Shown piece by piece: positions 55,486-64,000 of a stretch of 64,000 nucleotides of DNA. The first letter of the stretch is position 1; each line of letters opens with the position of its first letter. Source of the stretch: Burkholderia sp. Ac-20365 (lineage in GTDB: Bacteria; Pseudomonadota; Gammaproteobacteria; Burkholderiales; Burkholderiaceae). The position numbers and the translations under genes are program-made. The notes beneath the pieces are model-generated. The model searched no databases. It saw only the letters and a program-made list of their open reading frames with translations, and was not told where the DNA came from. The stretch is taken from assembly GCF_017104715.1 (NCBI RefSeq), contig NZ_JAAGPI010000001.1, positions 248,001 through 312,000 on the forward strand, read 5' to 3'.

Positions 55486-56613
55486 TTACATCGATGATTC
55501 GTTACTCTTCAATCCGGATATCGACGAACCCGTGGCGATGCCCCGTACGTCGGAAACGGCCTGCGCGATCTTCAGATAGCTCTCCGCCGTGTCGCGCAAG
55601 GTATAGCCGTCAAGCGCGCGTTGCGCGCGAGGTGCGCGCAGAGCATGCAGCAAGGCACGCGCATACGTGGAAGCGTCTTGCGTGTCGACCAGTGATACGC
55701 CCGGAAAATCACCCGCAAACTCGAATGCTGCAATGCGGCTTGCGACAACCGGAATACCCGATGCCAATGCCTCCAGAAAACCGATGCTATGCGCCTCTCT
55801 GAGCGACGGCATGGCAAAGACCTGCGAGGCCTGCAGAATTGCAGGGACATTCGACGCCGGACCGCAGAGCGTGACTCGCTCGTTCAGATTCAGACGTTGC
55901 ACGAGATTCATGGCCATCTCGTGATAGGCGCGATCTTCGATGACGCCGTACAACACGAGACGCGCATCAGGTTCCTGTTGCAGCACGATGTCGAACGCGT
56001 GAATCGTGTCGAGTTGCCCTTTATCCACGACATAGCGACCCAGTTGCACGATCTGTTGCGATGCAGTGCGATAGACTGGCGTCGATTCAGATGCTTCTCG
56101 CTGGAAGCGCGGCAGATCGACACCGTTGGGTATCACGGTGACGAGCGGATGCGGTCCGACTTCGCGCAGATAGTCGCGCGTGTTTTGTGCCGAGACACCG
56201 ACAACAGCTTTTGCGCGGTGCGACAACATGCGCTCCGCCCACTTGAGCTTCGGATTGGCGAAGTCATTCGAGCCTGAATGCATCACGTAGACGACGGGCG
56301 CGCCAACGGGAAGAAGCCGCACGTAGAGCGCGGCGAGCGTCGCGTGCGCGATGATCACATCCGGGCGAAATTCCCGGATGCTGCGCCATAGATGTGTGAG
56401 ACGTCCGATACGGCCCTGTGGGGATTGTGGGAAATCGCACAGTACGCCAGCCGCCGCAAGTTCGCTGCGGCTATGGTCGAAGTCGGCGAGTTGGGGGAGC
56501 ATCGACGTGATGCAGACTTCGTGGCCACTCTCCCTGTGCTGGATCGCGAGACCCTTGGCCAGAATCTCGGCACCAGACAAACGTGGCGCATGTACAACCT
56601 GTAGTATCCGCAC
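55486..56613 (-). CDS. GT4-type glycosyltransferase
   Basis: The 375-aa GT-B protein starts with the N-terminal Rossmann segment MRILQVVHAPRLSGAE. The C-terminal nucleotide-sugar site includes NGVDLPRF, QLGRYVVDKGQLDTI, and MPSLREAHSIGFLEALASGIPVVAS, where the E-x7-E motif of retaining family-4 enzymes sits. It has no transmembrane helix. It would add a sugar to a lipid-linked glycan or lipopolysaccharide. With a second glycosyltransferase and a PIG-L deacetylase nearby, a small surface-polysaccharide locus is likely. Confidence 0.88.
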   Translation of the reverse strand: MRILQVVHAPRLSGAEILAKGLAIQHRESGHEVCITSMLPQLADFDHSRSELAAAGVLCDFPQSPQGRIGRLTHLWRSIREFRPDVIIAHATLAALYVRLLPVGAPVVYVMHSGSNDFANPKLKWAERMLSHRAKAVVGVSAQNTRDYLREVGPHPLVTVIPNGVDLPRFQREASESTPVYRTASQQIVQLGRYVVDKGQLDTIHAFDIVLQQEPDARLVLYGVIEDRAYHEMAMNLVQRLNLNERVTLCGPASNVPAILQASQVFAMPSLREAHSIGFLEALASGIPVVASRIAAFEFAGDFPGVSLVDTQDASTYARALLHALRAPRAQRALDGYTLRDTAESYLKIAQAVSDVRGIATGSSISGLKSNESSM

Positions 56614-56878
56614 GTGTCACCGTTTTGAATTGGCGTGATATTAGAGAGGCGGCTCGCTAAAGCATGTAGCTCTTGTTTGTTCAAGCGTACGGTTGCGTGC
56701 TTCAACCGTCAATTGTGGCGATCGATATGTGTTGTGGCTATACGATAGACAATCGACACATCGACTTTCGGTCAAGCACTAGTTTTTACTCGACACTCGT
56801 ACGCGTCAAAGCACTTCTTCGATTGCTTCGGCGATTGAGCCTCACCTCAATCATCATCTGAATGAGATCGCACTGTCT

Positions 56879-59263
56879 CTACTGAAACAGGCGATCGGGC
56901 CAGAGCGTTTCCGAGTAAACGAATGGCAGCGGAAAAGCTTCCATCGATGTGCCCAGCAGGCCGTCCGTGTGCAGTGAGTATCGGGAAAGTACTGAATTGC
57001 CTGACGAAAACTGCGTGTTGTTCAGTATCGCGTCGGCACGTTCATAGAAGAGCAGCGCGGTTCCGGTTCCATCGCTGAGCATGGACGGCATCGCGTCTTG
57101 CCACTGTATATCGCGTCGATACCCGATTAGAACGGGCGCCATCTCCTGTCGCGCGGTGTTCAGTTTCCAGATGTCCACGCCACCGGGTTCAGCGTAATGC
57201 GGCACCGTCATGACGATCGATGCTTCATCGCGCGGGTCGCCCGTTACACGTGTCGTGTCCGTTTTGAATTGTTCAGGCAGCAGATAGGGCACGCCGACGC
57301 TCCAGCGTCCTCTTTCGACACTCAGCGGCGTGACGGAGAGGTGACGGTTATCGTCGGTTGACTGAATTGCGACGAACGAAGCCATGTCCTTGCGAATGCT
57401 TCTCAAGGCAAGCAGATGAGCATTGGATTTGAACCGATGCGTGATGCCGGCTTTCGACTGCTGGATCTTTCCTGATCGATCCGAACCTATCGTCCAGAGC
57501 TCCAGTTCATTGTCTGGTTTTTTAGCGGAAACAAGAAGTTTGTCATCCGATGTATCTCCCGTGGAATAGGGTAGGTACTGCTGCGCGAGCTCAGCGGGTA
57601 GGGCTCCGTCGCTTTGAAACCATAAGACAGGGGCGGAAAAATGATTGCCGCTGCTGTGCAACATCCAGAAAGCAGAGCCGCCGTTTCCTGGCGTGACGAT
57701 CATCAGGTCCGTGCGGCCGTCGCCATCGAAGTCGCCGGCAACAAAGCGGGCGCTGTCGAAACACAAGCGCTCGCCTCCGCATGTCGGCTTCGTTGCACGA
57801 CTGTCGAAGCGAACGGCATCCGAGTACCAGACCTCAGGCGCTTCAGGTTTTCCTAAGACGTTGGTCTGAACATAAATGTCGAAGCCTGGGCCGTCGGGAC
57901 GTCTTTGCACATAGATCGCCGACGGTGTGCCGTGCCCGGTAACGTCGCCGTACATCACACCCGAAAGTCGCAGATCGGTTGACCACGTTGGACGTGCGGT
58001 CGACCATCTGTAGCGCGTCGTCAACGAAGTACACCCTCTGATATTCAGGCGATTGTTCTCTTCTCCGAGGCACCGCCGTGAGGGCGTAAATATCAGACCA
58101 AAGTCCCACGGGGTCCAACGCTGTGAAGCATTCCATTCTTCGCAAGGTTCTTCAGTAAGTGCCCCATCGTGCTCGGCAACACATTGTCCTGTCGAGGCCG
58201 AGACAAGCGCGGCATTGTGCTGGTTACCTGCATAGGTAGTGCGCGGTTCCCATCGCCATTGCTGGTTCATTGAATCGTCACAGGGAGCGAGTTGCGGGCC
58301 GCGCGAGTTGCCTTGCGAAGTCAGGCATTGACTGGACCCCGTATTGAACAGTACGGACGGAATGGCCACGAAGTCGGGCTTCTTATGTAGCGTCGTGTCG
58401 CTGCGGGAATAGTTGCGTAAAACCCAATTGCCGTCCCACTGATACTCGCCGAATACATGTGCGAAGTCGCCGCCGTCAATAGAGAAGTAACTCGCCGCTG
58501 CGTCCCGCTTGCGTTGAGCAGGTTCTCCGAAAAGCGTTGCCGGCCAGTTTCCGGTTGGATAGGTGGTGTAGAACACAATGGGAATCGGGCGAGCGATATT
58601 CTGCGCGACATGTCGTGTTATACGGGCAGCGTAGATATGATCGGGATGCTCGATGAACGGCACAGTATCCGGGTTGAGCGTGGCGATACGCGTAGCGTCC
58701 TTCAATATCGTCTGAAGGACAGCGGACAACGACGCACGTGTGTACCGCGCTGCGGCAAGTTCGCCATGTCCCATCGGATACGTTGTGAGCGTCGCGCCCT
58801 GGTCCCAGAGCAGGGCAAGCGGCACGCGTCCACCGCGGACCGCGCCGCCGGGAAGCCGCAATTCCAGAAGCCGCACGCGTGGCTGTGCTTTTAAGGTGAG
58901 CTGGTAGACGGGTTTGCCCTCGATTCGCAGTGTCGTTTCATCCCATGTATTAGCGACTCCGGCGAGACGCGCATACGCGAGCCGTGACGCTTCCTCGCGC
59001 TTTTGCACGTAGGCGAAGTTCGTGCCGTTGGCGCCGCCGATCAGATGTACTACCGTCACGCACCAACCCGCGCGCAACTGGTCGCTTATCGCGGGTTCAA
59101 CGAACAGCAGATCATCGTCAAGATGGGCTACTACCGTTACGAGCGTGCCCGCGCTGCAATCGACAGTCGCTGCGCGGGCAGAGCCAGTGAACATGAAGCA
59201 GAGGCAAAGAACATAAAGGATACGCAATGGAAACCATAAAAACGCGATTCGCGGCGTGTTCAT
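56879..59263 (-). CDS. Secreted PIG-L deacetylase with lectin-like and FG-GAP-like regions
   Basis: The 794-aa protein has a signal peptide (about 1-31, ending SARA) and a PIG-L/LmbE zinc deacetylase domain with AHLDDDLLF and EHPDHIYAAR (zinc ligands His/Asp/His). A ricin-B-like segment follows (about 325-440: CLTSQGNS, QQWRWEP, RCLGEENN). The C-terminal half has VCBS/FG-GAP-like features (GDFDGDGRTDLMIVTPG, with a calcium-type DxDxDG). It would deacetylate N-acetyl sugars on an extracytoplasmic glycan. ATG 59263 has a spaced GGGACGG; ATG 59326 is an alternative. Confidence 0.85.
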   Translation of the reverse strand: MNTPRIAFLWFPLRILYVLCLCFMFTGSARAATVDCSAGTLVTVVAHLDDDLLFVEPAISDQLRAGWCVTVVHLIGGANGTNFAYVQKREEASRLAYARLAGVANTWDETTLRIEGKPVYQLTLKAQPRVRLLELRLPGGAVRGGRVPLALLWDQGATLTTYPMGHGELAAARYTRASLSAVLQTILKDATRIATLNPDTVPFIEHPDHIYAARITRHVAQNIARPIPIVFYTTYPTGNWPATLFGEPAQRKRDAAASYFSIDGGDFAHVFGEYQWDGNWVLRNYSRSDTTLHKKPDFVAIPSVLFNTGSSQCLTSQGNSRGPQLAPCDDSMNQQWRWEPRTTYAGNQHNAALVSASTGQCVAEHDGALTEEPCEEWNASQRWTPWDFGLIFTPSRRCLGEENNRLNIRGCTSLTTRYRWSTARPTWSTDLRLSGVMYGDVTGHGTPSAIYVQRRPDGPGFDIYVQTNVLGKPEAPEVWYSDAVRFDSRATKPTCGGERLCFDSARFVAGDFDGDGRTDLMIVTPGNGGSAFWMLHSSGNHFSAPVLWFQSDGALPAELAQQYLPYSTGDTSDDKLLVSAKKPDNELELWTIGSDRSGKIQQSKAGITHRFKSNAHLLALRSIRKDMASFVAIQSTDDNRHLSVTPLSVERGRWSVGVPYLLPEQFKTDTTRVTGDPRDEASIVMTVPHYAEPGGVDIWKLNTARQEMAPVLIGYRRDIQWQDAMPSMLSDGTGTALLFYERADAILNNTQFSSGNSVLSRYSLHTDGLLGTSMEAFPLPFVYSETLWPDRLFQ

Positions 59264-59709
59264 AGGATGGCGGCCGTCCCTTTTCTTCTTGGTGTAGTTC
59301 CCGAGAGTCGTTATCGGTCGAATCAAGTAGCCTCGACCTGTTGATTGCGCGTGTTATTGCTGGTTCTGTTTGCTTACGATATGAAAGGCTATTGCCGTAG
59401 TCAGATCACGATTGAAGAGGCTGCGACTAATCAGGCGTAGAGACGAGTCTATATTTGTGAGCCGTCTTTTAATAGAGCGGAGTTCTCCCGGTTTAAAGCC
59501 TGGATTGTGTCGAGGAGATCAGCCTTTAATAGACAGAGTGCAGTCATCAGTGGCAACGCATACAAATGTCACCGGGCGAGCGTAATAAAGTAAGTGGCGG
59601 CTGGTGCAACGTTCGCCAGTGGTCTGAACAATGAGAGCAACTTATAAGTGGCATCCCGACGGGTTAGCGCGTCGTGCGTTTCTGCCAATAGCAGTGTATT
59701 GAGGACGTC
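59264..59709. other. Divergent intergenic region between the PIG-L and glycosyltransferase genes
   Basis: About 446 moderately AT-rich bases hold both promoters. No tRNA, IS or strong hairpin is seen. Short open frames on the minus strand (59569-59751) overlap the glycosyltransferase start and have no support. Confidence 0.4.
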
Positions 59710-60900
59710 ATGCGGATGCTGTTCGTAATCGGTCACCTGGGTGACTATCATGTGCCGCGCTATGAAGCGCTGATGCGGCTTGCGACGAGGCGCAACGACG
59801 AAGTGTGCCTCGTCGAGGTATTCGGGCGTTCGGGGTTCTATTCATTTCCGCAAACGCGGCGCGCATCGTTTTTCGAGCAACGTCATGAGCGCGTCACCAC
59901 GCTCGAGAAAGATGTCAGCGATGCGGGTGGGCGCTGGCTGAGCGTATTCACGCGTCTGACTTCGATCGTCCGCCGTATCCAGCCGGATGTCGTCGTCACG
60001 TTGGGTTACGACACACCGTACTCGTTATGGCTGTGTTTCGTCAGAAGGTTCACGCGGCCGTTCGCGCTGATCTACATGTCGGACTCCAAAGCCGATGACG
60101 GCGCGCGCAGCAGTATCAAGGAATGGTTCAAGCGGCGGCTGGTGAGGCGTTTCGACGCCGCGCTGGTGGCAGGAGAGCGGCACCGCGACTATGCGGAGTT
60201 TCTCGGCATTCCGCGCTGGCGTTCGCGCGTGGGTTTCGACGTGATCGATGTCGATCAGTTTTCGCGCCGCGCGGCGGTCGCACATGCCAATGCCGGCGAC
60301 GTTCGCCGTCAGCGCGGCTTGCCGGAGCGCTATGTGCTTTGCGTCAGCCGGTTCGTCGCACGCAAGAACGTCGACGTCGTTATCCACGCATTCGAGCGTT
60401 CCGGGCTCGCGAATCATGCTATCGAACTGGTTCTCGTCGGGCAGGGGAGCGACGAGCCAATGCTGAGAACACTGGTGTCGCAGCTCGATCTGGGGAACAG
60501 CGTGCGTTTTCTCGATGCGTTGCCCAATGCAGAAATGCCCGCGATCTACGGTCTTGCCGATTTCGTGGTGCTTGCCAGCGAATTCGATCAGTGGGGCTTG
60601 TGCATCAACGAGGCCTTTGCGGCGTCGCGTACGGCGATCGTCACGCACACGTGCGGCGTTGCGCGCGAGCTGGTCGCGAATGGCGTGAACGGCTATGTAA
60701 TCGAGCCGGGTAATGCGGAAATGCTGGCGGCGCGCATGCGAACGCTGGCGCTGGACGACGCGCTGCGCGACCGGCTGTCGGCACGCGCGCGTCTCGCTGT
60801 CGAGCAATGGAAGCCTTCCGTGTTCGCGAGCAATCTGATGGAGCTTGCCGACTGCGTGCTGGATGGCGATCCCGTTATTTCGAGAGCCGAACATGAGTAA
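59710..60900 (+). CDS. GT4-type glycosyltransferase
   Basis: The 396-aa GT-B enzyme starts MRMLFVIGHLGDYHVPRYEAL. It has LCVSRFVARKNVDVVIHAFE at the start of the C-terminal fold, and ASEFDQWGLCINEAFAASR with the EAFAA substrate loop. GAGGACG precedes the ATG. It differs clearly from the 55486 enzyme, so the pair would add different residues. Its stop is 36 bases from a small co-oriented gene. Cytoplasmic, probably membrane-associated through Arg-rich RRFTRP segments. Confidence 0.87.
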   Translation: MRMLFVIGHLGDYHVPRYEALMRLATRRNDEVCLVEVFGRSGFYSFPQTRRASFFEQRHERVTTLEKDVSDAGGRWLSVFTRLTSIVRRIQPDVVVTLGYDTPYSLWLCFVRRFTRPFALIYMSDSKADDGARSSIKEWFKRRLVRRFDAALVAGERHRDYAEFLGIPRWRSRVGFDVIDVDQFSRRAAVAHANAGDVRRQRGLPERYVLCVSRFVARKNVDVVIHAFERSGLANHAIELVLVGQGSDEPMLRTLVSQLDLGNSVRFLDALPNAEMPAIYGLADFVVLASEFDQWGLCINEAFAASRTAIVTHTCGVARELVANGVNGYVIEPGNAEMLAARMRTLALDDALRDRLSARARLAVEQWKPSVFASNLMELADCVLDGDPVISRAEHE

Positions 60901-60936
60901 CGCACATCGACGTGCCATGAGTGCGGGGAGAGGATC

Positions 60937-61134
60937 ATGAACGAGCCGGGCAGCATCTCGGGGAAGACGCCGTTTGCCATGTGCATGATGGCCGAAGAGC
61001 AGGACGAAGCGCTCGCGGATGTCATCGAGCTAGCAAATGAAAATAGCGGGTTGGAACTGAATGCGGCCGTCGGTGCGCTCGCTGACATCCACGAACTGGT
61101 ACGAAGTTATCTCGACGCCTCAGTTGAGAACTGA
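60937..61134 (+). CDS. Small acidic hypothetical protein
   Basis: A 65-aa open frame (MNEPGSISGKTPFAMCMMAE) with a very good GGGGAGAGG ribosome site and GC-biased third positions, 36 bases after the glycosyltransferase gene. It is predicted to be helical and acidic (EEQDEALADVIELANE). No family is recognised. Its last codons and stop lie in a tandem 12-base repeat. Confidence 0.55.
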   Translation: MNEPGSISGKTPFAMCMMAEEQDEALADVIELANENSGLELNAAVGALADIHELVRSYLDASVEN

Positions 61135-61168
61135 GTTGAGAACTAAGTTGATGACTGAGTCGAGAACA
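61121..61168. repeat. Four tandem 12-base units at convergent gene ends
   Basis: Units are CAGTTGAGAACT, GAGTTGAGAACT, AAGTTGATGACT and GAGTCGAGAACA. They span the stop codons of the 65-aa gene (TGA 61132) and of the convergent LysR gene (TAG read at 61145-61143), so copy-number change would alter both C-termini. Confidence 0.75.
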
Positions 61169-62066
61169 TCCGGCAGATCGCTTCGCGTAGCCACGCAACG
61201 CCGGGGTCGGCGGAAAACTGCATGTGCGTGTGCACCTGGATTTCAATCGGCGGTAGTGAGAACGGCAATGGCAAAATTCGAAACGCCTTGTTGCGGTTGA
61301 ACCGCTGCGCAATGCTTTTCGGAAAGATTACGGCGAGATTGGTGTTCTGAACGATCTCCGGCGCCACCACGAAATGCGGCAGGCGCAGCACGATATCGCG
61401 ACGCAGATTTAATTCCTCCAGCCATTGCTCGACCATCCGGTGTCCCGTCGCATTCGTGCTCGCATATACGTAGCGCAGCGCGGCGAGATCCTCTCTGGTC
61501 GGATTGCGCTTGCGCAGCGGATGCCCCGCACGCACCACGCACACATGTTCGTCGACGAACAGCGTCGTGCTGATACAGCCGGGATCCAGTCCCGGCACAT
61601 AGCCAAGCGCGAGATCGATCTCGCCGCTTCGCATCGCGGCGCTCACGGAGTCCACCGAAATATTGACGGCTTCGATCCGTATGCCGGGCGCAGTGCTGTC
61701 GATCATCGCGAGCAGCGGTGGCAGAAAAAAGAACTCTGACATGTCCGACATCGACACGCGAAACACGCGCTGCGCCGTCGCGGGATCGAACTTGGCGAGC
61801 TGTTGAACCGCGAGATTGATGATGCTGAACGCCTGCGTGAGCGGTGCCTGCAAGCGGAGTGCGGCGTCGGTGGGGACCATGCCCGTCGGCGTACGGACGA
61901 ACAGCGGATCGTCGAAGAGGGTGCGCAGACGTCGCAACGCATGACTGACGGCAGGTTGCGTGAGCCCGAGCCGCTCGCCCGCTGCCGTCAGGCTGCGCAG
62001 GTCGGAGATGGCCAGAAACACACGCAGGAGATTCAAGTCCGTGATGCCGGGAGGCGTCTTTGTCAT
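61143..62066 (-). CDS. LysR-family transcriptional regulator
   Basis: The 307-aa regulator has the N-terminal winged helix LTAAGERLGLTQPAVSHALRRL preceded by NLLRVFLAISD, and LFDDPLFVRTPTGMVPT, which places it in the NahR/NodD-like group that often regulates aromatic catabolism. ATG 62066 is preferred to the frame upstream to 62141. It lies 91 bases after, and on the same strand as, the EthD/flavin-reductase/monooxygenase operon, which it may control. C-terminal residues fall in a tandem repeat. Confidence 0.88.
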   Translation of the reverse strand: MTKTPPGITDLNLLRVFLAISDLRSLTAAGERLGLTQPAVSHALRRLRTLFDDPLFVRTPTGMVPTDAALRLQAPLTQAFSIINLAVQQLAKFDPATAQRVFRVSMSDMSEFFFLPPLLAMIDSTAPGIRIEAVNISVDSVSAAMRSGEIDLALGYVPGLDPGCISTTLFVDEHVCVVRAGHPLRKRNPTREDLAALRYVYASTNATGHRMVEQWLEELNLRRDIVLRLPHFVVAPEIVQNTNLAVIFPKSIAQRFNRNKAFRILPLPFSLPPIEIQVHTHMQFSADPGVAWLREAICRMFSTQSST

Positions 62067-62157
62067 GTCGTTCGGAACCTGGCCGTATTGGTGTCCGGCC
62101 GATGTGCTGCCGGACACCGCTCGCTGTTGGACCGGGCGCACATGCTCGCGCCCGCCG

Positions 62158-62862
62158 TTAATGCTCGCGCGTCAGATTACCGTAAATGCTGTGCATCGGG
62201 TAATGCGGCGTGGCTCCCGTGTACGGTGGAAATGCGTCGAAATCTTCTTTCATGCGCGCACGCACGGCCGACGCGAGTGCGGCACCAAGTGACTCGGCAT
62301 CGTCGAATACGACCTTGTTACGTTGCATGGCCGTTGAGCGTGCGTGCTTCAGGCCCGAACGGTAATCGATACGCGTATAGATTTCCAGTTCGCGAATGCC
62401 GGGAAGCTGCCTCATCAGTGGCGGATGATGCGTCAGATAGTGCGTGAGCCACGCATTGAAATCATCGGCTTCGCCTTCATAGCTGACGAGATAAGTGCAA
62501 CGTTCTTCGCGTGTATCGAATGCATGCTGATGCGGCGTGCGGAATTTTCGTACGGCCATCGCCTGTTGAAGCAGCGTGCATTGGTCGATGCGCGCCGAGA
62601 TGAAATCAACCGCGGTCTGCATCGCGCCGCCCGGTTGCAACGCGGCCTCGAGCAGCTCGAGATCGTCGAAATACCATTGGGTGACGCAGCAAGGACCGGG
62701 CGGTGTGTGCCCGTTGTGCACGGCGGGAACATGGAACACGAAGCGCCGCAATCCAGCCACGTCATCGGCAATGGATCGCAAATGCGCCATGTCCGATCGA
62801 TCGAGCCCGCTACACGCACGAGCGCTTTCGCCAATCAGGAAGAAGCAGAGTTCCACGTTCAC
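62158..62862 (-). CDS. EthD-like dimeric alpha-beta barrel protein
   Basis: The 234-aa product has two ferredoxin-like halves (VNVELCFFLIGESAR...FVFHVPAVHN and RCTYLVSYEGEADDFNAWLTHYLTHHPPLM), the layout of EthD/DUF1330-type small oxygenase helper or cofactor-free oxygenase proteins. GTG 62862 overlaps the flavin-reductase stop (GTGA); the frame continues upstream but within that gene. It is third in an operon with a flavin reductase and an acyl-CoA-dehydrogenase-type monooxygenase. Catalytic role unknown. Confidence 0.7.
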   Translation of the reverse strand: MNVELCFFLIGESARACSGLDRSDMAHLRSIADDVAGLRRFVFHVPAVHNGHTPPGPCCVTQWYFDDLELLEAALQPGGAMQTAVDFISARIDQCTLLQQAMAVRKFRTPHQHAFDTREERCTYLVSYEGEADDFNAWLTHYLTHHPPLMRQLPGIRELEIYTRIDYRSGLKHARSTAMQRNKVVFDDAESLGAALASAVRARMKEDFDAFPPYTGATPHYPMHSIYGNLTREH

Positions 62863-63383
62863 CCCGCGCGTTGCGCAACAGAAGACACCGGCCTCGCCAG
62901 CCGATGAAACTGCCGCGCGAAATAGATCAGTCCATCGCCATCGTCGCGCACGGAAATATCGTCGATCTGCACGAACATCACGGAGTGCGACCCGACAGTC
63001 TTGAATTCGACGATCGTGCCTTCCAGGTTCGCAATCGCATGTGAAAGCACGGGCGCCGCGGAACGTCCCGGCTTCCACGGATGCCGCGCGAAGCGTTCGT
63101 CCATCGGGCACGCTGTCATGCCCGCGAAGTCGCGCGCAAGATCCTGATACTCGCCGGCAAGCACGTTGATGCACACACTGCGGTTTTCGCGCAGCACGTC
63201 ATGCACGTAGCTGGTCTGGTTGATACAGACGAGCATCGTCGGCGGCGAGTCCGTTACCGAGCAGACAGCGCTCGCCGTGAGCCCGCAGCGTCCGCTTGGG
63301 CCATCGGTAGTGATCACGTTGACGGCTGCGGGCAGGCAGGCCATCGCGTCGCGAAAGCGGCGCTTCATGTCTTCGTTCGTCAT
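62859..63383 (-). CDS. HpaC-type flavin reductase
   Basis: The 174-aa flavin-reductase-like (split-barrel) protein has FRDAMACLPAAVNVITTDG, GLTASAVCSVTDSPPTMLVCIN with the FMN/FAD site, and SVCINVLAGEYQDLA. It supplies reduced flavin to a partner oxygenase, here encoded upstream 33 bases away. GAGGAG precedes ATG 63383; an ATG at 63419 lies inside the upstream gene's end. Function with the 63416 gene product as a two-component monooxygenase is a strong inference. Confidence 0.9.
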   Translation of the reverse strand: MTNEDMKRRFRDAMACLPAAVNVITTDGPSGRCGLTASAVCSVTDSPPTMLVCINQTSYVHDVLRENRSVCINVLAGEYQDLARDFAGMTACPMDERFARHPWKPGRSAAPVLSHAIANLEGTIVEFKTVGSHSVMFVQIDDISVRDDGDGLIYFARQFHRLARPVSSVAQRAG

Positions 63384-63415
63384 CGCTTGCTCCTCGTGTT
63401 CGATTGCGCGTTGCA

Positions 63416-64000
63416 TCACGGATACGGCGTGACGGGCGGAATGCCCGCGAACAGCGCGCCCGATGCGTCATACGTGCCTTCGCCGAGAAACGCGTGCTGG
63501 GTCACGACGATCGAATCGCGCACCAGACGTTGCAGGCGGCTCTCGCGATAGATCGCCGCGATGCCTGCCATCTGATACGCCTGCATCACGACTTCCGCGC
63601 AGACGTGCGCCGCATGCGTGGCGCTCAGGCGCATCAGGTTCGCCTGATCCTGCGTGACGGGGTCGCCGGCGACAATCGTGTCCCACGCGGCTTGCGCGGA
63701 CTCATAGAAGAACGCACGCGCGCTGCGCCACTGTGCCTCGGCTTTCGCGAGACCCGAGCGGTAGTAGCCGCGATCCGCGAGGCGAGGCGCGCCCGTGGTG
63801 GTCTTCGTTGCGCCCGACATGTCCGTCACGAGATCGAGCGCGGCGCGTGCGAGGCCGACGTTGACGGCGGCATGCACCTGCGCCTGGTACGCGACGGCGG
63901 GGTAGCGGTACAGCGGTTCGTCGATCAGCGCGTGGCCGCCGCGCACGAAGGTCCATTGCGCATCGACGAATTTGTCGCGCAGGCGCAGGTCGTGACTGCC
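63416..64000 (-). CDS. Acyl-CoA-dehydrogenase-type flavin monooxygenase, 5' end outside the window
   Basis: Only the C-terminal 194 codons are present. They show a four-helix domain typical of acyl-CoA-dehydrogenase/HsaA/DszC-like group D flavin monooxygenases: DAQWTFVRGGHAL, AVNVGLARAALDLV and ETHD-free MAGIAAIYRESRLQRLVRD near the end. In dehydrogenases the catalytic Glu would sit in this half; none is obvious, which fits a reduced-flavin oxygenase. With its reductase and an EthD protein it may act on an aromatic or indolic compound (speculative). Confidence 0.75.
   Translation of the reverse strand, partial: GSHDLRLRDKFVDAQWTFVRGGHALIDEPLYRYPAVAYQAQVHAAVNVGLARAALDLVTDMSGATKTTTGAPRLADRGYYRSGLAKAEAQWRSARAFFYESAQAAWDTIVAGDPVTQDQANLMRLSATHAAHVCAEVVMQAYQMAGIAAIYRESRLQRLVRDSIVVTQHAFLGEGTYDASGALFAGIPPVTPYP

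Overview
The window reads like a chromosomal piece of a Burkholderiales beta-proteobacterium, most likely Paraburkholderia. The evidence is the high GC and codon use, the prpB-prpC-acnD-prpF/prpR methylcitrate cluster, the non-phosphorylative pentonate genes, and a palindromic intergenic repeat of a type that I associate with that genus. No rRNA, tRNA or CRISPR was seen. Species cannot be fixed from the sequence alone.

Layout. 1-3.7 kb: a partial SulP anion transporter, divergent from a cyclic-nucleotide-binding/thioredoxin-reductase-like fusion, then a small exported SnoaL-like protein. 3.8-10.2 kb: a cytochrome P450 whose 3' end overlaps a convergent three-gene signalling operon (chemotaxis receptor, EAL-HDOD protein, MHYT-GGDEF-EAL protein). 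That operon has a textbook FliA (sigma-28) promoter, tying it to motility. 10.6-21.1 kb: a YCII protein, then a sugar-acid island: FAH-family hydrolase, SDR dehydrogenase, divergent LysR regulator, IlvD/Edd pentonate dehydratase, 2-oxoglutarate-semialdehyde dehydrogenase, 2-keto-3-deoxypentonate dehydratase and two MFS carriers. Together they would take a pentonate to 2-oxoglutarate, with a possible second branch to pyruvate. 21.3-23.8 kb: a patatin lipase coupled to a GntP-type permease.

24.4-44.2 kb is the accessory heart of the window. It is bounded on the left by a palindromic repeat and an IS6 transposase remnant. An eleven-gene, translationally coupled minus-strand operon encodes a hybrid type II secretion/type IV pilus machine: GspG, GspF, GspE, PilM/N/O/P-like proteins, a TPR-secretin lipoprotein and three more pseudopilins. 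Across an AT-rich divergent region lie a 91-aa exported mini YD-repeat protein and a 2035-aa signal-peptide-bearing YD-repeat (Rhs) protein. The Rhs gene is followed by an array of displaced Rhs tip/immunity cassettes, each ending in a related hairpin terminator. The simplest reading is that the secretion machine exports the YD-repeat toxin. This is the best candidate here for an undescribed system.

44.3-52.5 kb: the 2-methylcitrate cycle for propionate, with a consensus sigma-54 promoter and a perfect palindrome between prpB and prpR. 52.5-61.1 kb: a DUF4337 protein, an intact 589-bp palindromic element, a GlxA-type AraC regulator, two glycosyltransferases and a secreted PIG-L deacetylase with lectin-like and FG-GAP-like regions (probably surface glycan). 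61.1-64 kb: a LysR regulator and an operon for an EthD-like protein, a flavin reductase and a partial acyl-CoA-dehydrogenase-type monooxygenase, probably a two-component aromatic oxygenase.
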